The notes below the pieces were generated by a model. The model saw only the letters and a program-made list of their open reading frames with translations, was not told the origin of the DNA and ran no database searches. Below are positions 1-11,200 of a DNA stretch of 64,000 nt, piece by piece. The stretch lies in NCBI GenBank assembly GCA_035222895.1, contig JAVYIG010007524.1, forward strand, positions 36,883 through 100,882, in the 5' to 3' direction. Source of the DNA: Strongylocentrotus droebachiensis (Eukaryota > Echinodermata > Echinoidea > Camarodonta > Strongylocentrotidae). The position numbers and the translations under genes were made by a program. Position 1 is the stretch's first letter. Each line of letters opens with the position of its first letter.

Positions 1-276
1 CAATTGTGTGCCATGCCTGTCGATGCCTAGCATTATTTTCCCATGTCGTTGTATTTGGGAGATGGACATCGTCCATATAGTGCACATGATGAACCAAAAT
101 ATGACAATAACTAGAATTCGGGCCAAAATAAAATAATTATACTCTACATATATGTGTTGTTGTCCACAGTTATATGACGTAGCTTTGGAGAAAAGACCAG
201 CCTCAGCGGGCCCAATCAAAATGATTTCATTTGGTAGTGAAGAGGGTTGTGGACATAAGAATATCGCTTTCTCAAC
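1..276. other. Unassigned non-coding stretch
   Basis: AT-rich DNA with short chance reading frames only. I see no splice-bounded exon or recognisable repeat before the 56-bp tandem array. Confidence 0.5.
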
Positions 277-433
277 AAAGTTACCATCTGTTTTGGGGTA
301 AGTTTATCCTTAGAGAATATTGCTTAGTCATCAAAGTTACTTTCTATTTTGAGGTAAGTTTATGCTTAGATATTATTGCTAACTCACTAAAGTTACCTTC
401 TATTTTAAGGTAAGTTAACCCTTAGAGAAAGAT
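277..433 (+). repeat. 56-bp tandem repeat, about 2.8 copies
   Basis: The block AAAGTTAC recurs at 277, 333 and 389, an exact 56-bp period. Each unit continues with a TTCTATTTT-like run, then GGTAAGTT and CTTAGA. The units differ at several positions, so this is an aged minisatellite. Each copy carries GGTAAGT, a near-perfect 5' splice-site consensus, probably by chance. Confidence 0.75.
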
Positions 434-617
434 GATGTGTAAACTTATGCAAAGCCCATCATGTCTCTTACTTTACAGCTAAAATTCAAGTTTACATTTG
501 TAATACTGAATGCAAATAACCGAAATTAGTCATTTTTGTCTCGCCTGCGTAGCAAAAAGCAAGACATAGGCGCAGCTTTTCCGGTGACGGCTGCGACGAC
601 GGTGGCGGCGACGCCTT

Positions 618-2130
618 TTGAAAGTATAAGTTCTTATTCAATGAAACTTGGACCAAATGGTTATCAAGTATCCCCAATCATGTGAGTAGAATTTCAGGTC
701 ACAAAGTCATAGTCAAAGGTCATTTCAGGTCAACAGACTTGGGCTATGTTGTGGCATCATCGAAAACTTAACCTCAGGTTTAGTTTTGAATTTTTAATAT
801 AATTTTGAAAGTATAACATTTTATTCAATGAAACTTAGACTTAACCCTAATAAGGCCGGGGGGGAGGGGCCATTATGGCCCCCCCTCCACGATTTTTCTG
901 ATTGTTCGAGAACGCATATGGATGGCGCCTCGCCGCTCGCTGACTTTTTTCTTTAGAGTCTTGCGCATCTTTAAAAAAAAAAAAAAAAAAAATCGGACCT
1001 AAAGTTACAAGGTCACGTGACCTTTTGTCTTTGCATGTCAGCCCGAAAATCGCTCATTTTTGTAATTTGTGTACAAAACATATGGAAATGTCATTTTTCC
1101 TAAAAATAGATCAAACATTGGTTATTGGGTCTTGTTTAAAGTTTAAGTGGTTGTTTTGGGAGTCAAAATAGTTGAATTGTAGGAAGAAATGAAAAAAACA
1201 AAAAAAACAATAACATACATATGTTAAAAAAACAATGAAATACATAAGAAATTATCAAAACAAGAGATAACATAAGGAATAAGCTGGCTCTTCCAATTTT
1301 TGTTGTCGTATTATTGTTCCAAATGGTCTAATGAATATATGTAGTGAAAAAGAATGCTAAAATATGAATAAAATATGATTTATGGGTAAAAATGTGATTT
1401 TATGACGTTATTTGTATAAATTACCATAAATATGCAAATGAGTGATTTTTTTCAAAAAATTGAAATTATCATATTGTTCTATACACTTCACTTGACATGC
1501 ATGCAAATTTTCGCGGAGATCAGCCGTTTCACGGCCGAGATCTTAAGGGGGGGCCATAATGGCCTCCCCCCCCCCCCCCCCGGCCGTAGTAAGACTTCAA
1601 ATAGCCCGGCCTTATTAGGGTTAAGGGTTATCAAGTATCCCCAATCATGTGAGTAGAATTTCAGGTCACTAAGTTAAGGTCAAAGGTCATTTCAGGCAAC
1701 AAACTTAGATTATGTTGTAGCATCAACATCAAAACTTAACAAAAGGTTACAATTTTGAATTGTTATCATAATTTTGAAAGTATACATTCCTATTCCATGA
1801 AAATTGAACATAGGGGTTATCAAGTATCATCAATCATTTGATTAGTTTTTTGGTAACAAATTCAAGGTCAAATTTAATTTGAGGTCTGCAAATTTAGACT
1901 TTGTTGTGGTATCAACCTCAAGAGTTTGAATTTCTAGCATAATTTCAAAAACATTTGTTCAAATTCCATGAAACTTGTACACAAGGATTATCAAGTATCA
2001 CAAAACATATGACGCAAATTCCAGGTCAGAAAGTCCAGGTCAAAGGTCATTTTAGGTCAGTAGACTTGGATTATGTTTTCATACAACTTCATATTCCATT
2101 AAAGTTATCAATCTTGGTACAAATTATAGT
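618..2130 (+). repeat. ~188-bp degenerate tandem array, interrupted by a MITE
   Basis: The landmark blocks GAAAGTATA, CCATGAAACTT-like, GGTTATCAAGTATC and TCAAAGGTCATTT recur in order. GAAAGTATA starts near 618, 807 and 1776, and a degenerate fourth copy begins near 1947. The first spacing is about 188 bp. The second is also about 188 bp once the 780 bp contributed by the inserted element and one TTAA are removed. Copies are clearly diverged. No coding potential is evident. Confidence 0.75.
845..1620. mobile_element. piggyBac-like MITE (TTAA target duplication)
   Basis: This 776-bp non-coding insert has 16-bp perfect terminal inverted repeats, CCCTAATAAGGCCGGG at the left and its reverse complement at the right. 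It is flanked by TTAA at 841-844 and 1621-1624. Removing the insert and one TTAA restores the phase and spacing of the surrounding ~188-bp array, which supports the boundaries. Known family facts: piggyBac-type elements target TTAA and have ends starting CCC. A subterminal palindrome GGCCATTATGGCC (868-880) recurs inverted near 1552-1564. There is no transposase frame, so the element is non-autonomous. Confidence 0.8.
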
Positions 2131-3104
2131 AAATAATTTTTCTGATGATTCTTAGCCAATACTCACTTCAAAATGATGATTATGTTCAGAGGATTTCATC
2201 TTTTTTTTTTTTTCTTTTTTTTTTTTGGGGGGGGGGGGGGGGGCCTGCTAATGGGCCACCCTGCCTATATATAATATATGTCCCACTCTCAATTTTTCAT
2301 CATATCGAATTGCGTAATGCAGGTGAGACCGCCGAGAGCGTTTCCCTTGTTTTAAAGTAAAGTTTTATTATTATAAATGAAATATATGTCTCTATACTTC
2401 TACTCAAATTTTCATTCCTTCTTGATATAGGCTCAATTGAAATTCAGCTAATTCTCATTTAAAATGATGCCTTTGGATTCACTAGTGTGATATAGGCTAT
2501 GTTTTGGGAAGTTGTTGAATTAAATTGCCTGTATTTTTCTCTTTTTCAGTGATTTCGTCAAGTGAGGAACCAAAATTTTGGAGAATTCCTGATTGCTTCA
2601 AGGCGTATACTTGATATGCATGTGTGGACCTATCTCATGTGTTTCTAAACTCATTGTGGTGCTTCGTACAGATATTATTTTACATTACGTTTTGTTTCAA
2701 GATATAGATTTTAGTTTTCAGCCAGGAATTTAGAGCTCAAAGTAACTCCTATTAACGTTTTACCTCAAAATAACCTCATGAAAACAGGGTTTATTTAATT
2801 TATCATTGTCCTTGTATTGTGTATCTCATTCTTGATGATGTACCGGTATTCAAAATTATGTCTGACAAAAGTATATATATACTTTATACATATTACCATA
2901 ATGATTAGTGGCGATATATGGGGGAGAAGAAAGCAACTAAATGTGACTGATTTGGGAAACTTTTGAATAACATCTGATAAAATATGATTTAATAATTTAA
3001 AAGAATCCCACAATCTTATCATGTAAATAGAGATGTGTGTATTTGTGTGCGGAGGAGTAGACAGATCTACATTGTACTTCTTGTATGTTTGTTTGTGTTA
3101 CCTG
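2131..3104. other. Unassigned non-coding stretch with a T/G tract
   Basis: Apart from a T-rich run followed by a G17 run (2227-2243) nothing stands out. Reading frames here are short and cross low-complexity DNA. Confidence 0.5.
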
Positions 3105-3293
3105 ACTGCTAAAAAAGCATGTGTATGCTTGTAAGTAAGCAACCGGGTGACCTACATGTTTCAAGGCCTCTCAGAGGGACTTGGTAATGAGAATTAATGC
3201 CTTACCAAAGGGCACTAGTGCATTGACTTGGTTTCGAACCCAGAACCTCCTGGTTACGAGACCACTGCTCTACCACTGAACTATCCCGTCTCC
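3105..3293 (-). mobile_element. tRNA-derived SINE
   Basis: On the minus strand the first ~65 bases read as a tRNA-like head: TAGTTCAGTGGTAGAGC is a good A box, CTCGTAA could be an anticodon loop (CGT, Thr-like), and GGTTCGAAACC is a B box/T-loop. A non-tRNA body follows with CCTTTGGTAAGGCATTAA and a segment reading CCCTCTGAGAGGCC, running to about 3105. The head has no matching acceptor stem closing after the T arm, so this is a SINE and not a tRNA gene. The inner end is approximate. Confidence 0.75.
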
Positions 3294-5294
3294 TTCTACA
3301 AGCCATTATTTTCTATTATGATAATGACATTAGTTGTGTGAAGTTCAATGTCTTTTACCATTCACCTTTAACCTTATACTGATGGCTTGGAACATACATT
3401 TTATATACACTGTCATATTTCTGGATACAAGGTAAAATTTGCAACCAATCATTCAAATCGTAGACATCTATTTGCACTGAATGCATGTGTTCCCTATGTT
3501 AAGCCATCCTTGTTACAAGCACTTAAATGGTGGGAGAGTAAATAATTATGAAATTAACTTTAGATACACATATTTGTTATATAGTTGTATGTTTCCTTTA
3601 AAATGTATTTAAGTTGTCAGACCTCATTAGTATTCTCCTTACGTTACTTGTGATGACATACTATTTTGCCCTATTGTTGTGCCATTGAAGGATTCACTGA
3701 AAAAAAAGTTTTTGAATGCCATGTAATATATATTTTGTTTTATGTAATAACTCATAGATTGCTGTTAAGCAAAGACAAAACAAAATTATGATATTTAAAG
3801 TGTAATCAAAAGCGAAAGATTGTAGGTGAATTGGTCATTGGGTGCATTATTTTGTTAGCATATTATTATTGTATAATGTTGATAGCAAGAAGGAAATTAA
3901 CTTGCACCTTTTTGTTGTTGTGGCTCTATGCAACACATTCACTCGCAATGATAATCTTATGAGGAGTTAGACCACATAACCTAATTATATAGGTTTACTG
4001 AAATATATGTTTTACGTAAATGCTGCCGTTCTCCTAAATTCAATCCAATAGTTGTTTCAAAACTGGTTTAAGCCATCGCCATACTACTTTAGGGTCTATT
4101 TAAGTTTCTAACAAAAATCTGTTGATACATCAATGGGATTAGAACATGTATTTTGAAGAGATCACATAATTAATGTTGATTTTAGTAAGGTTCATCCATG
4201 TAATATTTGTGCACAGAGTATTTAAAGAGGATAAATTGTTTGTACAGCAGAATAGTGTGAGTTATGTTGTTCTGTAGTATTTGAGGCTAATTAAAGAAAA
4301 CCAATTTGTCACTTTGGTCTCAGACAAACTTGATGTACCAAAAAAGAGAGAATTGTTTACTTAATCTATGACCTAGATCAACAAAAGGATATGTCTAGAA
4401 GTGATCAAGTACTGATCATGTAATAGTGATATTGATAATAATAAGATGTCCTCTAAATAAGGTAGTGAGCTCTGTATAAGTCTGTGTGATTATGCTCTTA
4501 TGGATCTCAACATACAATGTATATGATTGATTTACCTTATGTCAAACTATTTCAGAATATATATAACTCATGTAATAACTATATATAAAAAAATAAGATA
4601 ATCATGGACATGATATATTTGGTGCAAGAAATCATTCAGGTGACAAATATTTTATATCATTTTGTTCAACCTTACAAATGTCAAAGTTTTACCTTGTTAG
4701 ATATAGAGTTGGTTTCTGTGCAATAGTGCATTTAATATGTAGAAGCAGCTTATTGTAGTATATAGTTTGTTATTGTTCCCATATGCATGACTCTTTTAAA
4801 CTTTTCTTGATTTTCACCTGTCAATGTATACTGGTAGATTTTATGGATACCTTTATAATATCTAATAAACCTTGACACTGGGCGCTCATTGCAACCAGGA
4901 TCACTATAACTTGAAAAGGAATTCTGAAAAAAACTACCTTGAAATTATGACTAATAGCCAGGAAAACATAATTCTTTGATAAGTGAGATTAAGAAAATTT
5001 TACTTTGAAATTGTGATTGTGATTGTTATATTATTAATTAAAAAATATACATGAACTTTGATGGAAAATGATTGAAGTGAGTTAGTGTTGCAATATGATA
5101 TTTTGAGATGTGTATATTGAATATGAAATATGATTATCTAAATATTTTAAAACCTTTATCCCGTATGGCCTTGTAACCTTGATGCACAATGTGTATGCAT
5201 AGTTTGATGTGATTCCGAAGTTGTGGCAATAAACAGCGTGACACAAATTCATTGTCCGAGAAATGTCATTATTTGTCTGCTCCATCGGTAGCTA
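3294..5294. other. Unassigned non-coding stretch
   Basis: About 2 kb of AT-rich sequence, with no frame longer than about 75 codons and no clear repeat structure. Nothing supported. Confidence 0.5.
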
Positions 5295-5525
5295 TCAGAA
5301 CCATATGTTGTCATGGCGCCATCTCTCGTTGCACTGTAGTAATGCGTTATTGAAACGTACACCAGGCCAAAATGTAGGAGTAGAAGCATATAAGCAATTA
5401 TCTCTGTCGTAATCTTCATTGCCACTATACAATATACCTCTATTTTCTTTATGCACGTCTTCAACTCTCCCAAGGCACAGTGAGAGAAAGATGAGGGAGA
5501 CAAAAAACATCACTGCCTTCATCAT
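5295..5525 (-). CDS. Candidate exon for a small secreted peptide
   Basis: A 76-residue frame starts with two adjacent ATGs. The N-terminus MKAVMFFVSLIFLSLCLG has a basic start, a hydrophobic core and small residues at its end, as expected of a signal peptide. The remainder is polar and Asp/Glu/Asn-rich, with two cysteines (near residues 44 and 65) and several aromatics. Just upstream on the same strand, TTTTTTGCTCAG is a good 3' splice site (exon edge near 5535), so this could be the first coding exon after a 5'UTR intron. No family is recognised, and an overlapping frame of 84 codons exists on the same strand. The call rests on the signal peptide and acceptor alone. Confidence 0.3.
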   Translation of the reverse strand: MMKAVMFFVSLIFLSLCLGRVEDVHKENRGILYSGNEDYDRDNCLYASTPTFWPGVRFNNALLQCNERWRHDNIWF

Positions 5526-5535
5526 GAACACAATC

Positions 5536-6225
5536 TGAGCAAAAAAGTGAACGCCTTTCGTTTCAAATTTTTAAATTAAATGTGTATCAAATTTCATATC
5601 TCTTTACATTGAGTTTTAAACTTTCGTTTAATAGCATGCACATTATGTTTCTTAAACAATCCTTGGAAAAGAAATTTAAGGGGCTGTTAATCGTAAAAGA
5701 AATTGATGATAAATGTTCCTAATTACCTGATATTCATCTATTCTAAGAGTGTATTGACCCCATGACGCCTGAGAGACAACATGTTTTTATTTGAACACAG
5801 AATGATCGTTAAAACTGCTCATGCCACATGAATGCGGTAATTACACCTTTGTGTGATAGGGGGTGAACAACGATGACCTTCAATACACGCATGAGTTAAA
5901 GAATAATTGTATAGCGGCATGAGAATGTTTCTCATTGATCACTGACGGATAATAAAGTCAATATTTTTCTCACGTAAACAATCCAGGGAAGATGTGAGTT
6001 CATCTATGGACCTACTACTTTGACCGTAACGCGCACGTACTCCGAATATTCAAGGGCAAAATTAATCCATTTCTCTCAATCTTTAATTTTACCCTTCTCT
6101 TGAAGCATGGGTAATACATAAACAAGATTGCTTTCCCATTTTAACACAATGTTAATTGCAAACTGGCTTGTACGAAAGTCTTATTTTGCTTGAATCGAGA
6201 TGTACTTCAACTGTTAAGCTTTGGT
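5536..6225. other. Unassigned non-coding stretch
   Basis: AT-rich DNA. No repeat, RNA gene or exon could be supported. Confidence 0.5.
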
Positions 6226-6233
6226 GTAACTAT

Positions 6234-6402
6234 GGAGTCGGGCGGCCCACGGATGCAAAAACGGTCATTTTTTGCATGTTCAGGTTTAGGGTTAGGTTTA
6301 GGGTTAGGGTTAGGGTTAGAGTTAGAGTTATGGTAAAATGACAAAAAGGACCGTTTTTGCAGCTGGGCCGAGTTGTCCCCTGGTCCGGGTTAGCCCGGAT
6401 CC
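6234..6402. mobile_element. Small MITE-like element containing TTAGGG repeats
   Basis: The 8-bp direct repeat GTAACTAT (6226-6233 and 6403-6410) flanks a 169-bp unit. Its ends are imperfect inverted repeats (GGAGTCGGG against GGATCCGGG), and a second nested inverted pair, TGCAAAAACGGTC, lies further in. The centre (about 6281-6330) holds TTAGGG and variant TTTAGGG/TTAGAG repeats. An 8-bp target duplication suits hAT- or Merlin-like families, but I cannot assign the superfamily. There is no coding capacity. Confidence 0.6.
6281..6330 (+). repeat. Interstitial TTAGGG (telomere-type) repeats
   Basis: About seven or eight tandem units of TTAGGG, TTTAGGG and TTAGAG. TTAGGG is the telomere repeat of deuterostomes. 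The tract lies inside a transposon-like unit, so it is not a chromosome end. Confidence 0.85.
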
Positions 6403-6410
6403 GTAACTAT

Positions 6411-8206
6411 AATATACAAGGGTTAATTATCCATTCGATGCGGAATGTCTTGTAAAAAGCAAAAATGAGGAATGGAGAAATATAGGAAACTTGAAAGTAA
6501 GATTATAAGACCATCCCTCCTCCTTAGATATTCCTTTCGAAAGTTTCGGGCCCTAAATGACGACAGCGCCCCCTCAGTGACCTTAACCCGTGCTATAAGC
6601 CACTTATACAATATGTTTATGGTAGCATGTTTGTGTTGATATTAATGTACCAAAATGTTCATTCAAGACGGTTAGGGATTTTGTTGGTGAACAAGTGACC
6701 CATTAGAGCGGCACACCCCGTATGTCTTAATATTAGAGAACACCCCCCCCCCCCCTCCCCCTCAACCGGTGAACGTCAGACCATGTTGACAATCCTGCCC
6801 ACAACTATTCCGTCGTTTAGTTTAGTTTTATGGCTACATAATGCTAACTTGTTTCGGGAATTTAGTTAAATCCGTATAATTCACTTTAAAAGTAAAACAT
6901 AACGTTATACCTCATGTCTTTGGATGTGCTTTTACATCTTTTTCAACTTTATCTATTCCAGTGTGTTTATTCGCTGTTGCCACGGGTTATTTCTTTTTTT
7001 AAATGACAACACGACCACGGTGTCCCATTACAACAATCATCAGACTTATCAAGAAACTTATGGACCACATCTAATTATTGTTCATACAATTAAGAATGGA
7101 ATTCAAAGGGGAAAAGGACCAACAAGAACTTCTTGGTATTACCTTGCGTCTTTAGCATGGTCGTAAACCCATTAAACCCTCGAGTTACTTCTTAACCTCA
7201 CTTTTTAGGGACGAAGACCAAGAAGGGGTCTTGTTTATTGTTGCATCACCTTAAAGAGTAAATAGGAACTGTTCTTCTTGTCCCTATTGTTGAAAAGCTA
7301 ATTTAGCGCCGTTTGTTCTTTCAGACCCTTCACATTGGCTTACGATCTAGGGGTGTGTAGGTAGGTCGATACAATATGTGGGCATTTTCAAGGGCTTGTT
7401 GTTGAAGTGCATGGGCTATCATAATGCTCTGGTGGATTGGTATAATATCATTTGAATAAGGGATTAGTGGTTGTCAAAAAGGCTAATGTCCGGTTAGAGC
7501 CTTCTGAAATCATCCTGAAAGCAAGTCTAGAGGTAATGGTAATTTTTGTACAAACTTGTATTGGTTTGTATATCATGCATGGAAAAACAGTATGTGATTT
7601 TATTTAGGATTAAATTAGGTATAGGATGGCATGATTACCTTGAAGGATATAATTATGAAACTGTAAATTAGTCTGTCTGCAAAGTAGGCTTATTATTGGG
7701 CATAAACTACATAATTATGCCTTAATACAGTAGCATATATAATGTACCGCATACATAATGGTAAAGATTGCATTAAAATAAATAATGTCTCAATTCACAA
7801 TCTGTTCTTCGTTGCTGTTTTCTAATAAAACTTTCCCCGTTAGTAATTGTTGCTTGTATTTTGTTTGTTTTTATGTTACCCTTCCAAGTCAAGTTCTCCC
7901 CCCCCCCCACACACACACACACTCTATTGATCATTGATCCACCAAGGGATAAGGGGATTGTAGTGCTCGACAATTCACGCATCAATTCACGACTTCACAG
8001 AGATACACCGCAATGACCATTGGTATTGTTAGTCTATAAGTCTATTCAAATGATGCACTCCCATCTCTTGTGTGGAAGAACATCAATAGACTGGGTTAAT
8101 GAACTCAAACACAATAAGTAGGCACAAAGTAAGTCATTGTGTACAATCAAGATACTCACAATGGTCTCTGCTTGATCTTCCAGTCAACCAATTCGACAAA
8201 GAGGGG
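6411..8206. other. Unassigned non-coding stretch
   Basis: AT-rich sequence with a C-rich run near 6747-6765 and a C9/(CA)n microsatellite at about 7903-7922. No gene supported. Confidence 0.5.
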
Positions 8207-8208
8207 GA

Positions 8209-8242
<34 letters not shown>

Positions 8243-8247
8243 GGGGG
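8209..8247 (+). repeat. (AG)n microsatellite followed by a G16 tract
   Basis: Uninterrupted AG dinucleotides (8209-8231) run directly into a long G homopolymer (8232-8247). Confidence 0.9.
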
Positions 8248-11200
8248 TGACCATGGCATGGGCCTATTATAAGACCTGGTCGATCGATTCAACCTACATT
8301 ATTTCGATAATTATCTACTTTCAATGAATTCACATTATATCGTTTGTGTTCAAATACGTCGAAATTTATTTTGCGCCCCCAAAAGGCCCACAATCACCTC
8401 GATCTGCGTAATCCTTGTTAATAGTTCCATTCATCAACTCATTAGTTGGGGATTAACCTCACAACAACAATAAAAAGGACCACCTTTTCTTGTCCTATTA
8501 TCTAGAATGAATGGTTCCTCTTCTATTCAAATTTATAATAGGGGATTTGAACTTGAGAGCTTGAAGTTTCCACCCTCTTTTAATCCGGGGTAAATTGGTA
8601 GCATTGAAGTCGCGGCGAACTCATCTTCCAATTAACTCGTATTCATCGTCATCATTTTAAACCATGTGAGGAAATAGGATTACACCCTTGGACCTTTCTA
8701 AAGATATTTCATTTCTTTGGTGAGATTTTTATTCTTGGTTGTATAGTTTGGTTCGATGATTCATCATCAGAACACCAAACTCCCCTGGACAAGAATTCTG
8801 ACAGGTCCTAAATTAACACAAAGTAATCACATGATTTTGATGCGTTGCCGTCATGCACTGAGAATAATTATACATGCATGTAATTATTGAATTCTAAAAT
8901 AAATTATGTAACTGTGACTGCTGTTTTGTTTTCTAAAAATGTAATTAGCTTTCTTTTTAAATTGATAATTCCCCGAAAGGACTATAAAATAATGTTAAAT
9001 ACAAAGAGGTGTTTTGTTTATCAACAAAGGACCAAGTTGAAACATTAAATTCTCTTTTCCTATTTTATCTTCATTCGTTTAACAAGCAATACGAAATCTA
9101 TTAATATTAAATATCATTTTCATAATGTATATAAATTATGCATTAAGGCCTACACACCTAATTGGTTAAATAGCAATCTACGAAGAAGGGCAGCATTATT
9201 ATGAACATTTGCGCCCCCTTCCATTAAAAAAATACAAAAATAATAATGATAAAAAAAAAAAAAAAAAATCATAAATAGGTAAAACGTTGTTGAAAAACAG
9301 CATTCATGCTTATGTTGTTGTTTTTATTTCTGAAATCAGATACAAATATTATACAAAGAAAAATATACAAATGAAACATTAATGCATGTAGGCCCTCATA
9401 AGAATAGGAGGAAAGCTCTTCCTTGGGGTCGTCACACTACAATATAACATAAAAGTGTACATAAAGCCTAATAGAAACAAAACATAAATATTAGTTTTAT
9501 AAAACTACACTGCCACAAATTCAAAAATAATAACATACGCGCATACACAAACACAATGTTATGCAACAAAAATAATTTGAGTTTAAGGAAAATTGTTCAG
9601 TTCTTAAGGTATAGTTACATTTTGGATGTATTCTGGTAGTTGGTTATAATTGTCACCCCCTATATAGAAGAAAGTTCTTTTGCAATAATTTGAATTCGGT
9701 TTAGGGAGATCTAGATTTTGGGACGAGCGAAATAATAATTATACGTGTGATATTTGATATTATAAGACGGGGTGTAATTATTTAATATCTTAAAAATAAT
9801 AGTACAAAAAATGTTTTTGTTATGATATCTATAACATATTTCAAGATAATTCTCACTGCTTCGAAAAGTAAATTCGAAAAGTTTTAAACGTCGACTGCAT
9901 TCTGCTAATTGCGTGAGTATTTCCGCCAAGTATCGATCGTATATGGGGTTAAACAGGGGTCATTTTTTAATGAGGGAAAATAATCTGCGATAATAAAATA
10001 CTACACAACAAACCCCCCCCCCTTTCTTTCTTCAAAACTGTTCCTTCATGGATTAGCGTATTAGTAACGGTCTACCGGGACGATCTCAATGCAGTGGGAT
10101 CTCCAGTGCTTTCAAATTACATGTAGGCCTATACAAAAGGAATTGTAGGGGGGGGGGGGGATCATCTCGCCTATACTCAACATGGTTGGACTCATTCATG
10201 TATTGACTTATTGAACAGATGGTATGGGTCAACGTTCGATGTGAGAACGAGAAAGTTGCTGATGCTGTTGTTGTTTTTCGTTTGGTTCGATCAATGTGGT
10301 GCCAAATGCCAATATGTCCTACAACAAACTGTGCAATTACATTTCTACTTAAATTCCATTACGCCTATAATTATTATTGGACATCCTATTTTTGTCACTA
10401 AAATGATAATCACAAACAAATCTATTTTTCTGGGGACGGCTTGCAGTTATTAATATTTCAAATGTTAATCTTTTACGTTCTTTTATCTTAAGTTTGTTGG
10501 AATGTAAACAAAATTATGTCTTGATTATGAGCAATCACTTCGTAGATACGACAATGTGGCTTCTTGAATCTCCATTCTACATTATGTAAAGTATTTCCTT
10601 TCATTTTTAATGTATTGCAAATCAAATATAACAAATTTGTCTCTCCCTGGCTACGCCCCACTTCTCTGTCTCTGTCTCTCTCACTCTCTGTCTCTCTTCT
10701 GTTTACGTCCTCTACCCTACTATGACTCCTCTCACTTTCCAACTGAAAGATGATAATGAAAATTTCGTTGCCAGTAATACGAGAGTACAACGCAGTGTTA
10801 TTATGAGGAAAGTGTTAACAATTCATCTGAATTCTAAGCAAACACTATCATTTCCAGCTTCACTGCAGAAGTTCCTAGACTATAGGAGTAGCAATATCCG
10901 ATTAGAAATGGGGAAATGTTAAGCTCCATGCGTGGGTTAAAAGGAATACCGCGGAGGCGAACCGATTTTGAAAACTATATAATCCTCTCTGAAAGTTTTT
11001 CCTTTGGGGAAGGCTCTCAACCTCCAAGCAGTGTGCCATTCAACTCTGAGCTATATTCGTGAACAAGAAAGGGAACTAAGTTGCAATCAATGGTGAAGAA
11101 CAATAACATATAAAACAAAATCTGATTTCTTTCCTTCTACAAAGCTTGAAAAAGAAAGAAACACAATTTGATATCACCAACGTCTGCCACAAGCTGCTAT

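Noticed and set aside
3229..3293. Apparent tRNA-Thr gene on the minus strand
   Set aside because: A and B boxes are good, but the acceptor stem does not close and a SINE body follows, so it is a tRNA-derived SINE head.
6281..6330. Chromosome end or telomere fusion
   Set aside because: The TTAGGG tract is short, degenerate and enclosed by inverted and direct repeats, which fits a mobile element better.
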